Positions 16,290 through 25,750 are shown, counted from the stretch's first letter. The stretch: 64,000 bases of DNA from Photobacterium sp. TLY01 (GCF_021432065.1 NZ_CP090365.1:682001-746000); one strand, 5' to 3'. Numbers and translations: made by a program. Notes: generated from the letters alone by a model not told the origin.

Positions 16290-16451
16290 CTCCTTTGTAT
16301 GGGGGAGGGGATTGTAGTGCTTCAGCAAACTCAGCACGATTCCTCCCCCTTTTCAAGGGGGAGGCCAGGAGGGGGTTACCGGGGGCACAATCTCCAAGCC
16401 TGTGCACGCTGCACGAACCCCACCCTGACCCTCCCCTTGACAAGGGGAGGG
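16290..16451 (-). repeat. Three-hairpin GC-rich dispersed repeat, copy 1
   Basis: About 162 bases with three hairpins: CTCC...GGAG around 16290-16308, a perfect 10-bp stem at 16342-16364 (loop TTC), and a perfect 10-bp stem at 16429-16451. Its reverse complement aligns along its length with 21665-21830, including the spacer motifs GGGTGGGGTTCGTG, AACCCCCTCCT and GTTTGCTG. It sits between the CbrC-like gene and the thioesterase. It has no coding content and looks like a REP/BIME or MITE-type repetitive element. Confidence 0.85.
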
Positions 16452-16591
16452 AACAGATCAGTCGCGGTAACCGGTGTGATCAGAGAAGCGTCATTGTCTA
16501 CTTCTCATTTCTGTGGTTCGATGTTGTTGTTATGTTGCAAAACGGTTAGATTAAATGCTCTAACACAACATACTTGCCTTTGGGAGCCAAC

Positions 16592-17041
16592 ATGGACGCA
16601 ATTCTTCAACACTACCCTGTCGTCACAGAAATTCCGGTGGCCTGGGGGGAGATGGACGCCCTGAATCACGTGAACAATGTGGTTTATTTTCGTTACTTCG
16701 AAACCGCCCGTCTGGATTACTTCAAAGAAGCAGCGCTGATGGACGATATCAAAGATACCGGCATCGGCCCGGTACTGAGCGAGACCAGCGCCCGTTACCG
16801 TCTGCCTGTCACGTATCCTGATACTTTGCTGGTCGGTTCCCGCGTCACCAAAATGGAAGATGATCGTTTCACCATGGAATACGAAATTTTCAGTCAGAAA
16901 ATGGGCGCCATCACAACCCGTGGCACCGCTCAGGTTGTGATGTTTGATTTCAAAAACAACAGCAAAGCTAAAATTTCTCCTCAGCTCCGCGAAACCATCG
17001 AAGCGATAGAAGCACGCAAGGAATTACCCGCTAACGCTTGA
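16592..17041 (+). CDS. Acyl-CoA thioesterase (4-hydroxybenzoyl-CoA thioesterase / YbgC-like hotdog fold)
   Basis: A 149-residue single hotdog-domain protein. The active-site segment is WGEMDALNHVNNVVYFRYFE near residues 19-38, with the catalytic Asp of MDALNH and the conserved NNVVY; SARYRLPVTYPDTLLVGSRV is the following strand pair. It should hydrolyse short or medium acyl-CoA thioesters in the cytoplasm; the substrate is not predictable. The ATG at 16592 follows GGGAGCCAAC; the frame extends six codons upstream without a ribosome site. Confidence 0.85.
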   Translation: MDAILQHYPVVTEIPVAWGEMDALNHVNNVVYFRYFETARLDYFKEAALMDDIKDTGIGPVLSETSARYRLPVTYPDTLLVGSRVTKMEDDRFTMEYEIFSQKMGAITTRGTAQVVMFDFKNNSKAKISPQLRETIEAIEARKELPANA

Positions 17042-17123
17042 TTTGAGTAATGACATTGAATGAAAAAGAAAGACGCCTGATTCCGCTTCTATAATCAGAA
17101 GAAGGGCGAATAAGGAGTCTTTC

Positions 17124-17372
17124 ATGTTTATTGCCACAGAGCACAAGATCACGGATCTGGACACGTTTTCGCAAAAAGCCGGCCCGGCGCTGGGGCAACC
17201 CCCTGCGGGCATGCGTTTACAAACAGCACTACTGGATAAAGACGAGCATTGCTGTCGCTGTATCTGGGAGGCGGATTCGGTAGAAAGTGTACAGAATTAT
17301 CTTGAACCTGAGCTCGGCTCGGCATGCGTGACTGCGTATTACCTGCTCGATCCATATTCGGCCATCGGCTGA
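17124..17372 (+). CDS. Small conserved-looking protein
   Basis: An 82-residue protein without signal peptide or membrane segment. The start MFIATEHKI and the later CIWEADSVESVQNYLEPELG resemble small dimeric ferredoxin-like-fold proteins that wrap a ligand (DUF4242-type), but I cannot confirm this. A strong AAGGAGTCTTTC ribosome site precedes the ATG. It is alone between the thioesterase gene and the ribose operon. Confidence 0.6.
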   Translation: MFIATEHKITDLDTFSQKAGPALGQPPAGMRLQTALLDKDEHCCRCIWEADSVESVQNYLEPELGSACVTAYYLLDPYSAIG

Positions 17373-17493
17373 AAAGCCTGTCCGCCGCCGCAACTCAATA
17401 AGCTGCAAGCAGGAAAGTCCCCGAATCACCTTCTGAACACCGTGTTTGTCTCTGCGATTTGTTGATTCTCTTGCTACACCTTACTCCCCTGAC

Positions 17494-17509
17494 CACGATA
17501 TAGATCACC
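17494..17509 (+). promoter_or_regulatory. Candidate CRP-cAMP site upstream of rbsD
   Basis: CACGATATAGATCACC matches the CRP consensus TGTGA-N6-TCACA best in its right half (ATCAC) and at the GA of the left half. It lies about 270 bases before rbsD and 92 bases before the RbsR operator. Catabolite activation of ribose genes is known in enteric bacteria; here it is inferred. Confidence 0.4.
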
Positions 17510-17600
17510 TTTTTGGTGCCTCTTACTGATAGTTCTGACGATCCCAATCACAGTTCATCTTTTCGCCTGCTGCAAAGAAATGAAACTTGATTAGAATTCG

Positions 17601-17614
17601 TCGAAACGTTTCGA
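17601..17614. promoter_or_regulatory. RbsR operator
   Basis: TCGAAACGTTTCGA is a perfect 14-bp palindrome. Its core CGAAACGTTTCG is identical to the centre of the E. coli RbsR operator. It lies 150 bases before rbsD, and the LacI-family regulator RbsR is the last gene of the same operon. Confidence 0.85.
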
Positions 17615-17764
17615 TGGCTTTTCCCAATTATAAAAAAGCCGGGAAACCGAAATGCCTCACTGCCTGTGTTGCGACAGATAAACCGATATTTTAACGACGT
17701 TAGAAGATTTTCCTGGCTCTTTCATGACGTGAAGCCAGTGATTGCCAAGTCAAGGTGTTGAAGA

Positions 17765-18184
17765 ATGAAAAAAAGTACCCTACTGCACGCCGAGTTGTCC
17801 TATCTGGTTGCGACTTTGGGACATACCGATGAAGTGACCATCTGTGACGCAGGGCTTCCGCTGCCGCAACCGGTTCAGCGGATCGATCTGGCACTGACCC
17901 ATGGTGTGCCTGGTTTTATCGAAACCGTTCGTACCTTCTTGTCTGAGTCGCAAATTGAAGGTGTGGTGATGGCGGAAGAATTCCGACAGGTCAGTCCTGC
18001 ACTGCATCAGGCCATGATTGAAACGCTGCATGAAGAGCAAATGCGCAGTGGCCGTGAAATCACCGTGTCTTATCTGTCGCACGAGGCCTTTAAGGCACGC
18101 ACGCATCAAAGCCGGGCCGTGGTCCGGACCGGGGAATGTACTCCGTATGCGAACGTGATTTTTCAGGCCGGTGTGGTGTTCTGA
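17765..18184 (+). CDS. rbsD: D-ribose pyranase RbsD
   Basis: A 139-residue enzyme that interconverts beta-pyranose and beta-furanose forms of ribose so that the kinase receives the furanose. The catalytic His20 lies in TLGHTDEV, followed by the family motif ICDAGLPLP, and the C-terminal substrate loop ends RTGECTPYANVIFQAGVVF. Length matches E. coli RbsD (139). It is the first gene of the ribose operon, and the RbsR operator lies in its leader. rbsA follows after 25 bases. Confidence 0.95.
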   Translation: MKKSTLLHAELSYLVATLGHTDEVTICDAGLPLPQPVQRIDLALTHGVPGFIETVRTFLSESQIEGVVMAEEFRQVSPALHQAMIETLHEEQMRSGREITVSYLSHEAFKARTHQSRAVVRTGECTPYANVIFQAGVVF

Positions 18185-18209
18185 CCACTGCAATCATTGA
18201 GGACGGCGT

Positions 18210-19715
18210 ATGACGCAAGCCATTTTACAGCTCAGTGACATTGAAAAAGCCTTTCCGGGCGTGAAGGCACTGGATAAAGCCAGCCTGAATGTCTATCCGG
18301 GACGGGTGATGGCACTGATGGGAGAAAACGGTGCCGGAAAATCGACCCTGATGAAAGTCCTGACCGGGATCTACAGCAAAGACGCGGGTAGCATTCACTA
18401 TCAGGGGCAGACTGCGGCGTTCAAAGGGCCGCGGGATTCCCAGCAGGCGGGGATCAGTATTATCCATCAGGAACTGAATCTGATCCCTGAACTGACGATT
18501 GCCGAGAATATCTTTCTCGGTCGTGAATTCACCGGTCCGCTGGGCCGCATTCAGTGGGGCCGGATGTACGCTGAGGCCGATCGGCTGCTGGCCCGGCTGA
18601 ATGTGAAACACAGCTCGAAAACCTTACTGGGTGATCTGAGTCTGGGCGAGCAACAAATGGTCGAAATCGCTAAGGCGCTGTCGTTCGAGTCGAAAGTCAT
18701 CATTATGGATGAGCCGACCGACGCGTTGACGGATACCGAAACCGCCTCGCTGTTCACGGTGATCCATGAACTGCGCGCGCAAGGCTGCGGCATTGTGTAT
18801 ATCTCGCACCGCCTGAAAGAAATCTTCGAAATCTGTGACGACATTACCGTCCTGCGGGACGGCAAATTCATTGGGGAATGCCGGGTGGCCGACACCAATG
18901 AAGACGGCCTGATTGAAATGATGGTCGGTCGAAAACTGGAAGAGCAGTATCCGCGCATTGCGGTCCAGCATGGCGAAACCTGCCTTGAGGTCATGGGCCT
19001 GACCGGCTCCGGCGTTCACGAGGTGAGTTTTACCCTCAAACGCGGGGAGATTCTGGGCATTTCTGGTCTGATGGGCGCAGGCCGGACAGAACTGATGAAG
19101 GTGATTTATGGTGCCTTGCCAAGCGAGCGGGGCGTGATCAACCTGAACGGCAAAACCATCAATCCGGTCAGCCCACAGGACGGACTGGCCAATGGTATCG
19201 CGTATATTTCGGAAGATCGCAAAGGCGATGGCCTGGTGCTGGGCTTGTCGGTGAAAGAAAACATGTCCCTGTGCGCGCTGGCACAACTGAGCAAAGGCGT
19301 TCAGATCCAGCATGGCGATGAAGCCATCGCTGTGGAGGATTTTATCCGCCTGTTCAACATTAAAACGCCGGGTCGGGATCAGATCATCGGCAATCTGTCG
19401 GGCGGGAATCAACAGAAAGTGGCGATTGCCAAAGGTCTGATGACCCGGCCAAAAGTCCTGATTCTGGATGAGCCGACACGAGGCGTCGATGTTGGCGCTA
19501 AAAAAGAAATCTATCAGCTGATCAATCAATTCAAAGCCGAAGGCATGAGCATCATTCTGGTGTCTTCCGAAATGCCGGAAGTTCTTGGCATGAGTGACCG
19601 GATTCTGGTGATGCATGAAGGCCGGATCAGCGGCGAATTTGATGCAAAAGATGCCGATCAGGAAAAACTGCTGGCCTGTGCTGTCGGCAAAATGATTAAC
19701 GGGGAAGCCGCATGA
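18210..19715 (+). CDS. rbsA: Ribose ABC transporter ATP-binding protein RbsA
   Basis: A 501-residue double ATPase that drives ribose import with RbsC and RbsB. The first nucleotide-binding domain is complete: Walker [10 protein letters not shown] near residue 38, signature [13 protein letters not shown], Walker [14 protein letters not shown]. The second has the degenerate Walker [10 protein letters not shown] typical of sugar transporters, with an intact signature ([13 protein letters not shown]) and Walker B ([14 protein letters not shown]). Its stop overlaps the rbsC start by four bases. No deviation from the family was seen. Confidence 0.96.
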   Translation: MTQAILQLSDIEKAFPGVKALDKASLNVYPGRVMALMGENGAGKSTLMKVLTGIYSKDAGSIHYQGQTAAFKGPRDSQQAGISIIHQELNLIPELTIAENIFLGREFTGPLGRIQWGRMYAEADRLLARLNVKHSSKTLLGDLSLGEQQMVEIAKALSFESKVIIMDEPTDALTDTETASLFTVIHELRAQGCGIVYISHRLKEIFEICDDITVLRDGKFIGECRVADTNEDGLIEMMVGRKLEEQYPRIAVQHGETCLEVMGLTGSGVHEVSFTLKRGEILGISGLMGAGRTELMKVIYGALPSERGVINLNGKTINPVSPQDGLANGIAYISEDRKGDGLVLGLSVKENMSLCALAQLSKGVQIQHGDEAIAVEDFIRLFNIKTPGRDQIIGNLSGGNQQKVAIAKGLMTRPKVLILDEPTRGVDVGAKKEIYQLINQFKAEGMSIILVSSEMPEVLGMSDRILVMHEGRISGEFDAKDADQEKLLACAVGKMINGEAA

Positions 19716-20695
19716 GTACCAAAACCTTGAGTCAACCGACCGAAACCCGCGAGAAAAAGTGGTTCAGTAAAGCCTGGCTGATTGAGCAGAAATCGCTGAT
19801 TGCTCTGCTGTTACTGATTGCTGTGGTGTCCTTTCTGAATCCGAACTTTTTCACCGCAGATAATATTCTCAATATTCTGCGCCAGACCTCGGTGAACGCC
19901 ATTATCGCGGTGGGCATGACGCTGGTCATTCTGACGGCGGGGATCGACCTGAGCGTCGGCTCGGTCCTGGCGTTATGCGGCGCGTTTGCCGCCAGCCTGA
20001 TTGCGATGGAAGTACCGGTATTGATTGCCGTGCCGACAGCGTTGCTCGCCGGGGCTGCATTGGGTGCTGTCAGCGGGATCATCATTGCCAAGGGCAAAGT
20101 GCAGGCGTTTATTGCCACTCTGGTCACCATGACGCTGCTGCGTGGTGTCACCATGGTGTACACCGACGGTCGTCCGATTTCGACTGGCTTCACCGATACC
20201 GCGGATGCTTTTGCCTGGTTTGGCACCGGCTATGCACTGGGAATTCCGGTGCCGGTCTGGCTGATGGTGGTGGTGTTTGCAGCGGCCTGGTATCTGCTCA
20301 ATCACACCCGTTTTGGCCGCTATGTGTATGCGCTCGGCGGGAATGAGTCGGCGACCCGTTTGTCCGGTATCAATGTGGATCGGGTGAAGATCGGTGTGTA
20401 CGCGATCTGTGGTCTGCTGGCCGCACTGGCGGGCATCATTGTCACCTCGCGTCTGTCTTCGGCACAGCCGACGGCGGGCATGGGCTACGAACTGGACGCC
20501 ATTGCCGCTGTGGTGCTGGGCGGCACCAGCCTGATGGGCGGGAAGGGCCGGATTATGGGTACTCTGATTGGTGCGTTGATCATCGGCTTTTTGAATAACG
20601 CCCTGAACCTGCTCGATGTGTCTTCTTACTACCAGATGATTGCCAAAGCAGTTGTGATTTTGCTGGCTGTGCTGGTGGACAATAAAAACAAGTAA
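19712..20695 (+). CDS. rbsC: Ribose ABC transporter permease RbsC
   Basis: A 327-residue inner-membrane permease with eight to ten hydrophobic helices. The family signatures are [29 protein letters not shown] sequence near residues 60-85 and the cytoplasmic coupling region [18 protein letters not shown]. The N-terminus has a polar extension ([17 protein letters not shown]) before the first helix. The start overlaps the end of rbsA (ATGA), so translation is coupled. It forms the channel of the ribose importer with RbsA. Confidence 0.95.
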   Translation: MSTKTLSQPTETREKKWFSKAWLIEQKSLIALLLLIAVVSFLNPNFFTADNILNILRQTSVNAIIAVGMTLVILTAGIDLSVGSVLALCGAFAASLIAMEVPVLIAVPTALLAGAALGAVSGIIIAKGKVQAFIATLVTMTLLRGVTMVYTDGRPISTGFTDTADAFAWFGTGYALGIPVPVWLMVVVFAAAWYLLNHTRFGRYVYALGGNESATRLSGINVDRVKIGVYAICGLLAALAGIIVTSRLSSAQPTAGMGYELDAIAAVVLGGTSLMGGKGRIMGTLIGALIIGFLNNALNLLDVSSYYQMIAKAVVILLAVLVDNKNK

Positions 20696-20762
20696 ATCCA
20701 GAGGATTTACGAACAACAAGAGAGCCGGGTGACGTGTACCGGTTCCCCCTACACAAAGGATC

Positions 20763-21650
20763 ATGATGATGAAAAAACTGGCAACGTTAATCTCTGCTGC
20801 ACTGCTGACCTCCACCGTTTCTGTGTCTGCACAGGCGCAGGACACACTGGCGATTGTGGTCTCCACGCTGAACAATCCTTTCTTCGTGACCATGAAAGAC
20901 GGTGCGGAATCCAAAGCAAAAGAGCTGGGTTACGACCTGATCGTACTGGATTCGCAAAATGACCCGAGTAAAGAGCTGTCGAATGTGGAAGATCTGACAG
21001 TTCGCGGTGTGAAGGCGATTCTGATCAACCCGACGGATTCGGATGCCGTATCAAATGCGATTCGCATGGCAAATCGCTCTGATATTCCGGTTCTGACCTT
21101 GGACCGGGGTGCCAGCCGGGGTGAGGTGATCAGTCATATTGCGTCTGATAACGTTGCCGGTGGTGAAATGGCAGGCAAGTACATCATGGAAAAAGTCGGT
21201 GAGCAGGCCAAAGTCATTCAGCTGGAAGGCATTGCCGGCACTTCGGCGGCCCGCGAGCGGGGCGAAGGCTTTATGAAAGCGGTGAAGGGCAGTCAGATGG
21301 ATCTGCTGGCCAGCCAGCCTGCTGATTTCGACCGCACCAAAGGTCTGAACGTGATGGAAAATCTGCTGGCGGCAAACCCGGATGTACAGGCTGTGTTTGC
21401 GCAGAATGATGAAATGGCTCTGGGTGCGCTGCGCGCCGTTCAGGCGTCTGGCAAGCAAGTCATGATTGTCGGATTTGACGGCACAGACGACGGCATTGCT
21501 GCGGTGAACCGCGGTAAGCTGGCGGCGACGATTGCACAGCAGCCGGATCAAATCGGTGCGCTGGGCGTGGAAACCGCGGTGAAAGTGCTGAAAGGTGAGT
21601 CGGTGGAAAAATACATACCTGTACCGCTGAAAGTGGTTGCGAAGCAGTAA
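20763..21650 (+). CDS. rbsB: Periplasmic D-ribose-binding protein RbsB
   Basis: A 295-residue secreted binding protein with a Sec signal peptide ending at AQA-QD near residue 26. The mature protein has the type I fold: [22 protein letters not shown] (ribose-contacting NPFF), [22 protein letters not shown] and VGFDGTDDG. It captures ribose for RbsAC. Three consecutive ATG codons make the start ambiguous by two residues. The gene is followed by a 166-base hairpin repeat that separates it from rbsK. Confidence 0.95.
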   Translation: MMMKKLATLISAALLTSTVSVSAQAQDTLAIVVSTLNNPFFVTMKDGAESKAKELGYDLIVLDSQNDPSKELSNVEDLTVRGVKAILINPTDSDAVSNAIRMANRSDIPVLTLDRGASRGEVISHIASDNVAGGEMAGKYIMEKVGEQAKVIQLEGIAGTSAARERGEGFMKAVKGSQMDLLASQPADFDRTKGLNVMENLLAANPDVQAVFAQNDEMALGALRAVQASGKQVMIVGFDGTDDGIAAVNRGKLAATIAQQPDQIGALGVETAVKVLKGESVEKYIPVPLKVVAKQ

Positions 21651-21664
21651 ACATTAGGAATATA

Positions 21665-21830
21665 CCCTCCCCTTGGCAAGGGGAGGGTTAGGGTGGGGTT
21701 CGTGAAATGTGCACAGATTTGGATTGTGTGCCCGAGTAACCCCCTCCTAGCCTCCCCCTTGAAAAGGGGGAGGGACAGTACAGCGTTTGCTGCACGCACT
21801 GAATATTCCCTCCTCTTGGTAAGGGGAGGG
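21665..21830 (+). repeat. Three-hairpin GC-rich dispersed repeat, copy 2, inside the ribose operon
   Basis: Three hairpins with 10-bp or near-perfect stems at 21665-21687, 21751-21773 and 21808-21830, separated by conserved spacers. The sequence aligns with the reverse complement of 16290-16451. It begins 15 bases after the rbsB stop and ends 46 bases before rbsK. Such hairpins can block 3' exonucleases or cause partial termination, favouring the binding protein over the kinase. Confidence 0.88.
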
Positions 21831-21876
21831 GCGGTACAAGAGTTTTAGTGGATTAATGTTCGGCCAGGATAATGCT

Positions 21877-22809
21877 ATGAATAAATTAGTGGTTTTAGGC
21901 AGTGTGAATGCGGACCATGTTCTTCGCGTACCTGCTTTTCCCCGTCCGGGTGAAACGCTGCATGGTCGCGATTATCAGGTGATTCCCGGTGGAAAAGGCG
22001 CCAATCAGGCGGTTGCGGCAGCGCGGCTGAACGCAGATATCGGCTTTATTGCTTGTGTGGGCGATGATGCATTCGGTATTCATATCCGGGAAAGCTTTAA
22101 GCACGATGGGATCAATACCTCTGGCGTCAAGATGCAGCCGAATTGCCCGACCGGTATTGCGATGATTCAGGTGGCAGACAGTGGTGAAAATACGATCTGT
22201 CTGTCACCGGAAGCCAATGCGCAGCTGACAGCAGAGCGCATAGAACCTGATTTGGAAAATATTCGTCAGGCGCGTTTTCTGCTGATGCAACTGGAAACAC
22301 CGCTTGAGGGCATTGAACGGGCAGCGAGTGAAGCAAAAGCCCATCAAACCAATGTCATTTTAAATCCCGCTCCTGCCCGGGAAATACCCGACAGCCTGCT
22401 GGCATGTGTAGATGTGATCACCCCGAATGAGACAGAAGCAGAAGTGCTGACCGGAGTGACGGTAACGGATAATTCGTCTGCTCAGCTTGCGGCGGACGAA
22501 TTGCACCGCAAGGGCATCGAAATCGTGCTGATTACGCTGGGTGCAAAAGGTGTCTGGCTGAGCCAGAATGGACGGGGTCAGCTCATTCCCGGGTACAGAG
22601 TCGATGCCGTGGATACCACGGCGGCAGGTGATACCTTTAACGGCGCGCTGGTGACTGGTTTACTGGAAGAAATGTCTTTAGAATCAGCCATTCGGTTTGC
22701 ACATGCCGCTGCTGCTATCTCCGTCACCCGCTTTGGTGCCCAGACGTCTATTCCAACGCGTGCTGAAGTGGATGCGTTTCTGGCGGAGCGTTTCGCCATC
22801 ATTGATTAA
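21877..22809 (+). CDS. rbsK: Ribokinase RbsK
   Basis: A 310-residue PfkB-family kinase that phosphorylates ribose to ribose 5-phosphate. The N-terminal substrate motif is GSVNADHVLRV, then GRDYQVIPGGKGANQAVAA (di-glycine hinge). The catalytic Asp lies in VDTTAAGDTFNGALVTG near residue 255. NPAPAR and ITPNETEAEVLTG are also typical. I used the ATG at 21877 (MNKLVVLGS); the frame opens seven codons earlier. The ribosome site (AGGA, 10 bases upstream) is modest. rbsR follows after 17 bases. Confidence 0.94.
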   Translation: MNKLVVLGSVNADHVLRVPAFPRPGETLHGRDYQVIPGGKGANQAVAAARLNADIGFIACVGDDAFGIHIRESFKHDGINTSGVKMQPNCPTGIAMIQVADSGENTICLSPEANAQLTAERIEPDLENIRQARFLLMQLETPLEGIERAASEAKAHQTNVILNPAPAREIPDSLLACVDVITPNETEAEVLTGVTVTDNSSAQLAADELHRKGIEIVLITLGAKGVWLSQNGRGQLIPGYRVDAVDTTAAGDTFNGALVTGLLEEMSLESAIRFAHAAAAISVTRFGAQTSIPTRAEVDAFLAERFAIID

Positions 22810-22826
22810 TCACACAGGAAAAATAC

Positions 22827-23834
22827 ATGGCCACGATGAAAGATATTGCAAGACTGGCAGGCGTGTCGACTTCAACTGTGAGCCATGTAATCAACAAATC
22901 GCGTTTTGTCAGCGACGAAATCGCAGAGCGCGTTAACCGGGCAGCGAAAGAACTGAACTATGCGCCTTCTGCGCTGGCCCGCAGTCTCAAAGTCAATCGC
23001 ACCCAGACCATCGGCATGCTGGTCACAACCTCTACCAACCCATTTTTCGGTGAAGTGGTCAAAGGGGTGGAACGCAGCTGTTATCAGAAAGGGTATAACC
23101 TGATTCTGTGTAACACCGAAGGGGACAGTGAGCGCATGAAAGCATCCATTGATACACTGCTGCAAAAGCGCGTTGATGGGCTCCTGTTGATGTGTTCGAC
23201 ACTGGAAGGTGAGCAGATAGACGTTTTCGAACGCTATCCAGATATTCCTGTGGTGGTGATGGACTGGGGCCCAATGTCCTTTGCCAGTGATAAAATTCAG
23301 GACAATTCTTACCAGGGCGGTTATCTGGCCGCCCGATATCTGATTGATTGCGGTCACCATGAGATTGGCTGTATTACCGGCCCTTTGATGAAACATCAGG
23401 CGCAGATCCGTTATGAAGGCTTTAAGCGAGCACTGAATGAAGCCGGACTGGCGTTTCATCGTGATTGGATTGTGGAGTCTGATTTTGAATCTGAAGGCGG
23501 TTACCAGGCTTTCAACAAAATTTTTGCCAGCGGCTCGTTACCCAGTGCCATTTTTGCGTGTAACGATATGATGGCGATGGGGATCATTAATGCCGCGCAT
23601 GAAAAAGGGATTCGGATCCCGGAGGATCTCTCCCTCATCGGGTACGATGATATCCATATCGCAAAATTTATGACCCCATCACTGACCACCATTCATCAGC
23701 CGAAATACCGCTTAGGGCAGGCGGCTGTCGAGACTTTGCTCAAACGCATCAATAAAGAGATCACCGAGCCACAAGTAGTACAGCTGGAACCGACACTGGT
23801 GGTACGAAAAAGTGTACGGCGCGTCGGAAACTGA
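22827..23834 (+). CDS. rbsR: Ribose operon repressor RbsR (LacI family)
   Basis: A 335-residue LacI-family repressor. Residues 2-50 form the helix-turn-helix and hinge (TMKDIARLAGVSTSTVSHVIN, then LNYAPSALARSLK). Residues 60-330 form a ribose-binding-protein-like sensor domain (NPFFGEVVKGVERSCY, ACNDMMAMG, IGYDDI). It is the last gene of rbsDACBKR, and the palindrome at 17601-17614 fits its expected operator, so it should repress its own operon until ribose binds. No clear terminator follows. Confidence 0.93.
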   Translation: MATMKDIARLAGVSTSTVSHVINKSRFVSDEIAERVNRAAKELNYAPSALARSLKVNRTQTIGMLVTTSTNPFFGEVVKGVERSCYQKGYNLILCNTEGDSERMKASIDTLLQKRVDGLLLMCSTLEGEQIDVFERYPDIPVVVMDWGPMSFASDKIQDNSYQGGYLAARYLIDCGHHEIGCITGPLMKHQAQIRYEGFKRALNEAGLAFHRDWIVESDFESEGGYQAFNKIFASGSLPSAIFACNDMMAMGIINAAHEKGIRIPEDLSLIGYDDIHIAKFMTPSLTTIHQPKYRLGQAAVETLLKRINKEITEPQVVQLEPTLVVRKSVRRVGN

Positions 23835-23894
23835 CGGCATCTGCAATATGCTCAGGATGAATCAGGCTGAATGATAATATCAGCCCGATGATAT

Positions 23895-24158
23895 TTACGA
23901 TTTTGCTGCTGTGTGTTTCTGTGCCTGATAGTGGCGCGGCAGTGACAAAATCTCTTGGATAAAGATCAGATAAAACACTGGCATCATCAGGAGCATGACA
24001 AAGATATAGCTGCACTGAAAGCGAAATGGCATCGGTCGTTTTTTTCCCTGATCGAAGAGGGTTAAACCGGACACAAAAAAGAAACCGATGGCATACAGTG
24101 TTGCCGCCATGCCAAGGACCAGATAAGCCGAAAAGAACAGAGAGAGCAAGCTTTCCAT
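23895..24158 (-). CDS. Small two-helix membrane protein
   Basis: An 87-residue protein with two hydrophobic segments (about 5-30, LFFSAYLVLGMAATLYAIGF, and 48-68, YIFVMLLMMPVFYLIFI) joined by a basic loop (DQGKKRPMPFRFQ), and a polar C-terminus rich in Lys and Gln. A GGGGTGATAA ribosome site precedes the ATG at 24156-24158. I do not recognise the family. It converges on rbsR. Confidence 0.6.
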   Translation of the reverse strand: MESLLSLFFSAYLVLGMAATLYAIGFFFVSGLTLFDQGKKRPMPFRFQCSYIFVMLLMMPVFYLIFIQEILSLPRHYQAQKHTAAKS

Positions 24159-24396
24159 TTATCACCCCATTTCAGTGGATTATTTTGATTAAATTTCAAT
24201 TAACCAGAGCGTTATTGGAAACTTTATAAAAAATAAAGAACAATGAACGAGAAACACTGAGAACAATGAATGATATGCAACTTGATTTCTATTTGGTTTA
24301 GATATTTTTGCGGCTCACTTCAAAAATTCCTCTGTTGTTCCCGTCTATTGAGCGAAAAACAGAGGCCAGAAACGAAATCCGACAGGCAAACAGCGT

Positions 24397-24876
24397 CTAT
24401 CCTTTTGCTTTTTGAGAATTTTTAATTGGAAATGCGGTGAACGGCTTCATCTCTTTCAGTACAAACATACTCTGCATTTCTTTAATGCCTGGTAAACGCC
24501 GTATGGTTGACATCGCGAAGTCGGCATAGGAATCGAGATCGCGGGAAACAACCTGAATCAGAAAGTCGGCATCACCGCCTATGCTGTAACAGGCAACAAC
24601 ATCTTCCAGTGCGGTCACTTCTTCCTCAAACTTTCTGGCTTCCGATTCGCTGTGACTGTCAATGGCCACCCGAACGAATACCATCACGCCTAAGCCAATC
24701 TTCCTCCGGTCCAGAACAGCCCTGTACCCCTGAATGATGTCATCCTCTTCCAGCTTACGGACTTTACGCCAGCAGGGAGAAGACGACAGGCCGATTTTAT
24801 CTGCCAGTGCCTGATTGGTGATACGTGCATCATCTTGCAAAAGGCTCAGGATCTTAATATCTGTCTGATTCAGCAT
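24397..24876 (-). CDS. Lrp/AsnC family transcriptional regulator
   Basis: A 159-residue regulator with the family's usual size. The N-terminal helix-turn-helix is LNQTDIKILSLLQDDARITNQALADKIGLS followed by SPCWRKVRKLEEDDIIQGY. The C-terminal RAM effector domain (about residues 65-150) ends VLKEMKPFTAFP. I used the ATG at 24874-24876; a TTG four codons upstream has a better GAGAG ribosome site. It is divergent from a LysE-type exporter, the classical arrangement in which the regulator controls amino-acid export. A palindrome lies between them. Confidence 0.88.
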   Translation of the reverse strand: MLNQTDIKILSLLQDDARITNQALADKIGLSSSPCWRKVRKLEEDDIIQGYRAVLDRRKIGLGVMVFVRVAIDSHSESEARKFEEEVTALEDVVACYSIGGDADFLIQVVSRDLDSYADFAMSTIRRLPGIKEMQSMFVLKEMKPFTAFPIKNSQKAKG

Positions 24877-24990
24877 TGATTTGGTCAATTTTTTTCTCTC
24901 AAGGTGCCTATTAAGCAAGACTCTACCTTTTTTAGCTTGAATGTGAAGCGATATAGGTAACACATTTCTGATTATAAAATGCATACTATT

Positions 24991-25003
24991 TCACACTGTG
25001 TGA
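24991..25003. promoter_or_regulatory. Candidate operator between Lrp-type regulator and LysE exporter
   Basis: TCACACTGTGTGA is a perfect 13-base palindrome in the divergent intergenic region, and TCACACAG recurs near 25045. It lies 115 bases before the regulator and 120 before the exporter. Binding by the neighbouring Lrp-type protein is inferred. Confidence 0.45.
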
Positions 25004-25123
25004 TTGATCGACCTGACAGAGAGGCGGTTTACTGGCGTCGTGAGTCACACAGTTTTCTGCAGGCATCTGCTGATCTTTGAAACGGTATCAATAGAAAGAT
25101 AATTGATTGAAAGGAATATTTTC

Positions 25124-25750
25124 ATGTTAGAGACAACGCAAATCCTGGCATATATGTCAGCACTGATGCTGGCGGCAGCGATCCCTGGCCCCGGCATGAC
25201 AGCCTTGGTTGCGCACAGTGTACGTGGCGGTGCGGTGACCGGATTTACCATGCTCAGCGGGTTAATTCTGGGGGATTTAATTTATCTGTCTTTTGCCGTG
25301 TTTGGCCTTGCTGTTGTTGCCCATAGTTACGGCGGCTTGTTCACTGCAGTCAGTTGGTGTGCCTCTCTGTATCTGGCGTGGTTATCCTGGCAATTCTGGA
25401 ATCATAATCCGGAAGCCATCAACATCGATCAACAGACGAATAAGCGTGAATTGACGGCAGCCTGGCTATCCGGTTTAACGATTACTCTGGGGAATCCGAA
25501 AACCATCGCTTTTTATCTGGCCATTCTGCCGCTCGTGATCACCCTGGATGCTGTGTCTTTCCAAACCTGGGGACTGCTTTTAGTGCCGCTGACTGTATTG
25601 GTTCTCGTCTTTGTCGGCGCGGTATTTATTGTTGGTGCGCTGAAAATCCGGCGTTTTCTCGCCAGCGCTCAGGCACAGACCTGGCTGTTTAAGGGGGCGG
25701 GAGTCATTATGTTTTTGGCCGCTGTCAGTATGACGGCACGCATGGTCTGA
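25124..25750 (+). CDS. LysE/RhtB family amino-acid exporter
   Basis: A 208-residue inner-membrane exporter with about six hydrophobic segments. The family motif is IPGPGMTALVAHSVRGGAVTGF near residues 20-42, and the central GNPKTIAFYLAILP is also typical. Members export amino acids such as homoserine, threonine or arginine; the substrate is not predictable here. The ATG at 25124 follows AAAGGAATATTTTC. It is divergent from an Lrp-type regulator and ends at a strong bidirectional terminator. Confidence 0.88.
   Translation: MLETTQILAYMSALMLAAAIPGPGMTALVAHSVRGGAVTGFTMLSGLILGDLIYLSFAVFGLAVVAHSYGGLFTAVSWCASLYLAWLSWQFWNHNPEAINIDQQTNKRELTAAWLSGLTITLGNPKTIAFYLAILPLVITLDAVSFQTWGLLLVPLTVLVLVFVGAVFIVGALKIRRFLASAQAQTWLFKGAGVIMFLAAVSMTARMV

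Noticed and set aside
19973..20914. 313-codon open frame on the - strand
   Set aside because: It is the antisense shadow of rbsC and rbsB; its composition (Gln/His/Arg-rich) is not protein-like.
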